Notes under the pieces: model-generated
Told to the model about the DNA's origin: nothing
Seen by the model: only the letters and a program-made list of their open reading frames with translations
Database searches by the model: none
Shown: positions 12,959 to 13,000 of the stretch, piece after piece
How positions within the stretch are numbered: position 1 is the first letter of the stretch
How the letters are laid out: every line of letters starts with the position of its first letter
Position numbers and translations under genes: made by a program
Source: RGIG995 sp045652445
GTDB lineage: Bacteria; Bacillota; Clostridia; Oscillospirales; UBA644
NCBI GenBank assembly: GCA_045652445.1
Contig: JAZRUJ010000057.1
Location: 1-13,000, forward strand
Length of the DNA: 13,000 bases
Reading direction: 5' to 3'

Positions 12959-13000
12959 TTCGACACTGTTGACATTTTCGTGAAATAAAAGGATCAAAAA

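Noticed and set aside
12571..12975. Minus-strand ORFs of 102-134 codons at the right end
   Set aside because: They overlap the comM 3' end and the DnaA-box region, lack a good SD and are biased to Phe/Ser/Lys as expected from AT-rich non-coding DNA.
12969..13000. Promoter beginning TTGACA near the right edge
   Set aside because: No acceptable -10 hexamer at 16-18 bases before the window ends.

Overview
The window reads as chromosomal core DNA from an anaerobic Firmicute of class Clostridia, most likely an Oscillospiraceae/Ruminococcaceae-type gut lineage; this placement is inference. It rests on the class A RNase P RNA, a tryptophan T-box, a tetrahydrofolate riboswitch, an ECF-type folate transporter, strong SigA-like promoters and GGAGG ribosome binding sites, moderate GC, and RpoB, SecA and TrpB sequences of Firmicute type. 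I see no phage, insertion sequence, CRISPR array or tRNA.

Layout, left to right. The 5' half of rpoB runs leftward off the window (1-1567) behind a long leader (promoter 1774-1802). That leader faces a consensus promoter on the other strand, which could make a short antisense RNA. A small two-helix membrane protein (1934-2227) and the RNase P RNA gene rnpB (about 2254-2593) follow on the plus strand; the rnpB termini sit in a perfect 27-bp inverted repeat. A bidirectional terminator separates rnpB from a minus-strand pair: a PAQR/hemolysin III membrane protein (2740-3411) and a possible 28-residue protein (2643-2729). Next is a single-gene trpB unit (3601-4818). It has a perfect promoter embedded in the 3' end of folC, a Trp-specific T-box leader with a terminator, and then a possible nine-codon leader peptide ending Trp-stop.

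From 5199 to 7245 lies a folate unit: THF riboswitch, folT (folate uptake), folC (polyglutamylation, which retains folate in the cell). Further right, secA (8136-10961) is followed on the same strand by a six-helix membrane protein with an acidic tail coded by a 12-bp tandem repeat (7314-8081). Divergent from secA is comM/yifB (11143-12687).

The last 313 bases hold no convincing gene. They contain a cluster of DnaA-box-like 9-mers between two 22-bp direct repeats, a candidate replication origin or DnaA-regulated region. Most large genes (rpoB, trpB, folC, secA) point away from it, as expected if a fork leaves from the right edge; comM and rnpB point the other way.

The most unusual points are the layered control in front of trpB (T-box with an unrecognisable antiterminator motif, then a Trp-stop mini-ORF), the 27-bp helix around rnpB, the face-to-face promoters at the rpoB leader, and the candidate oriC.
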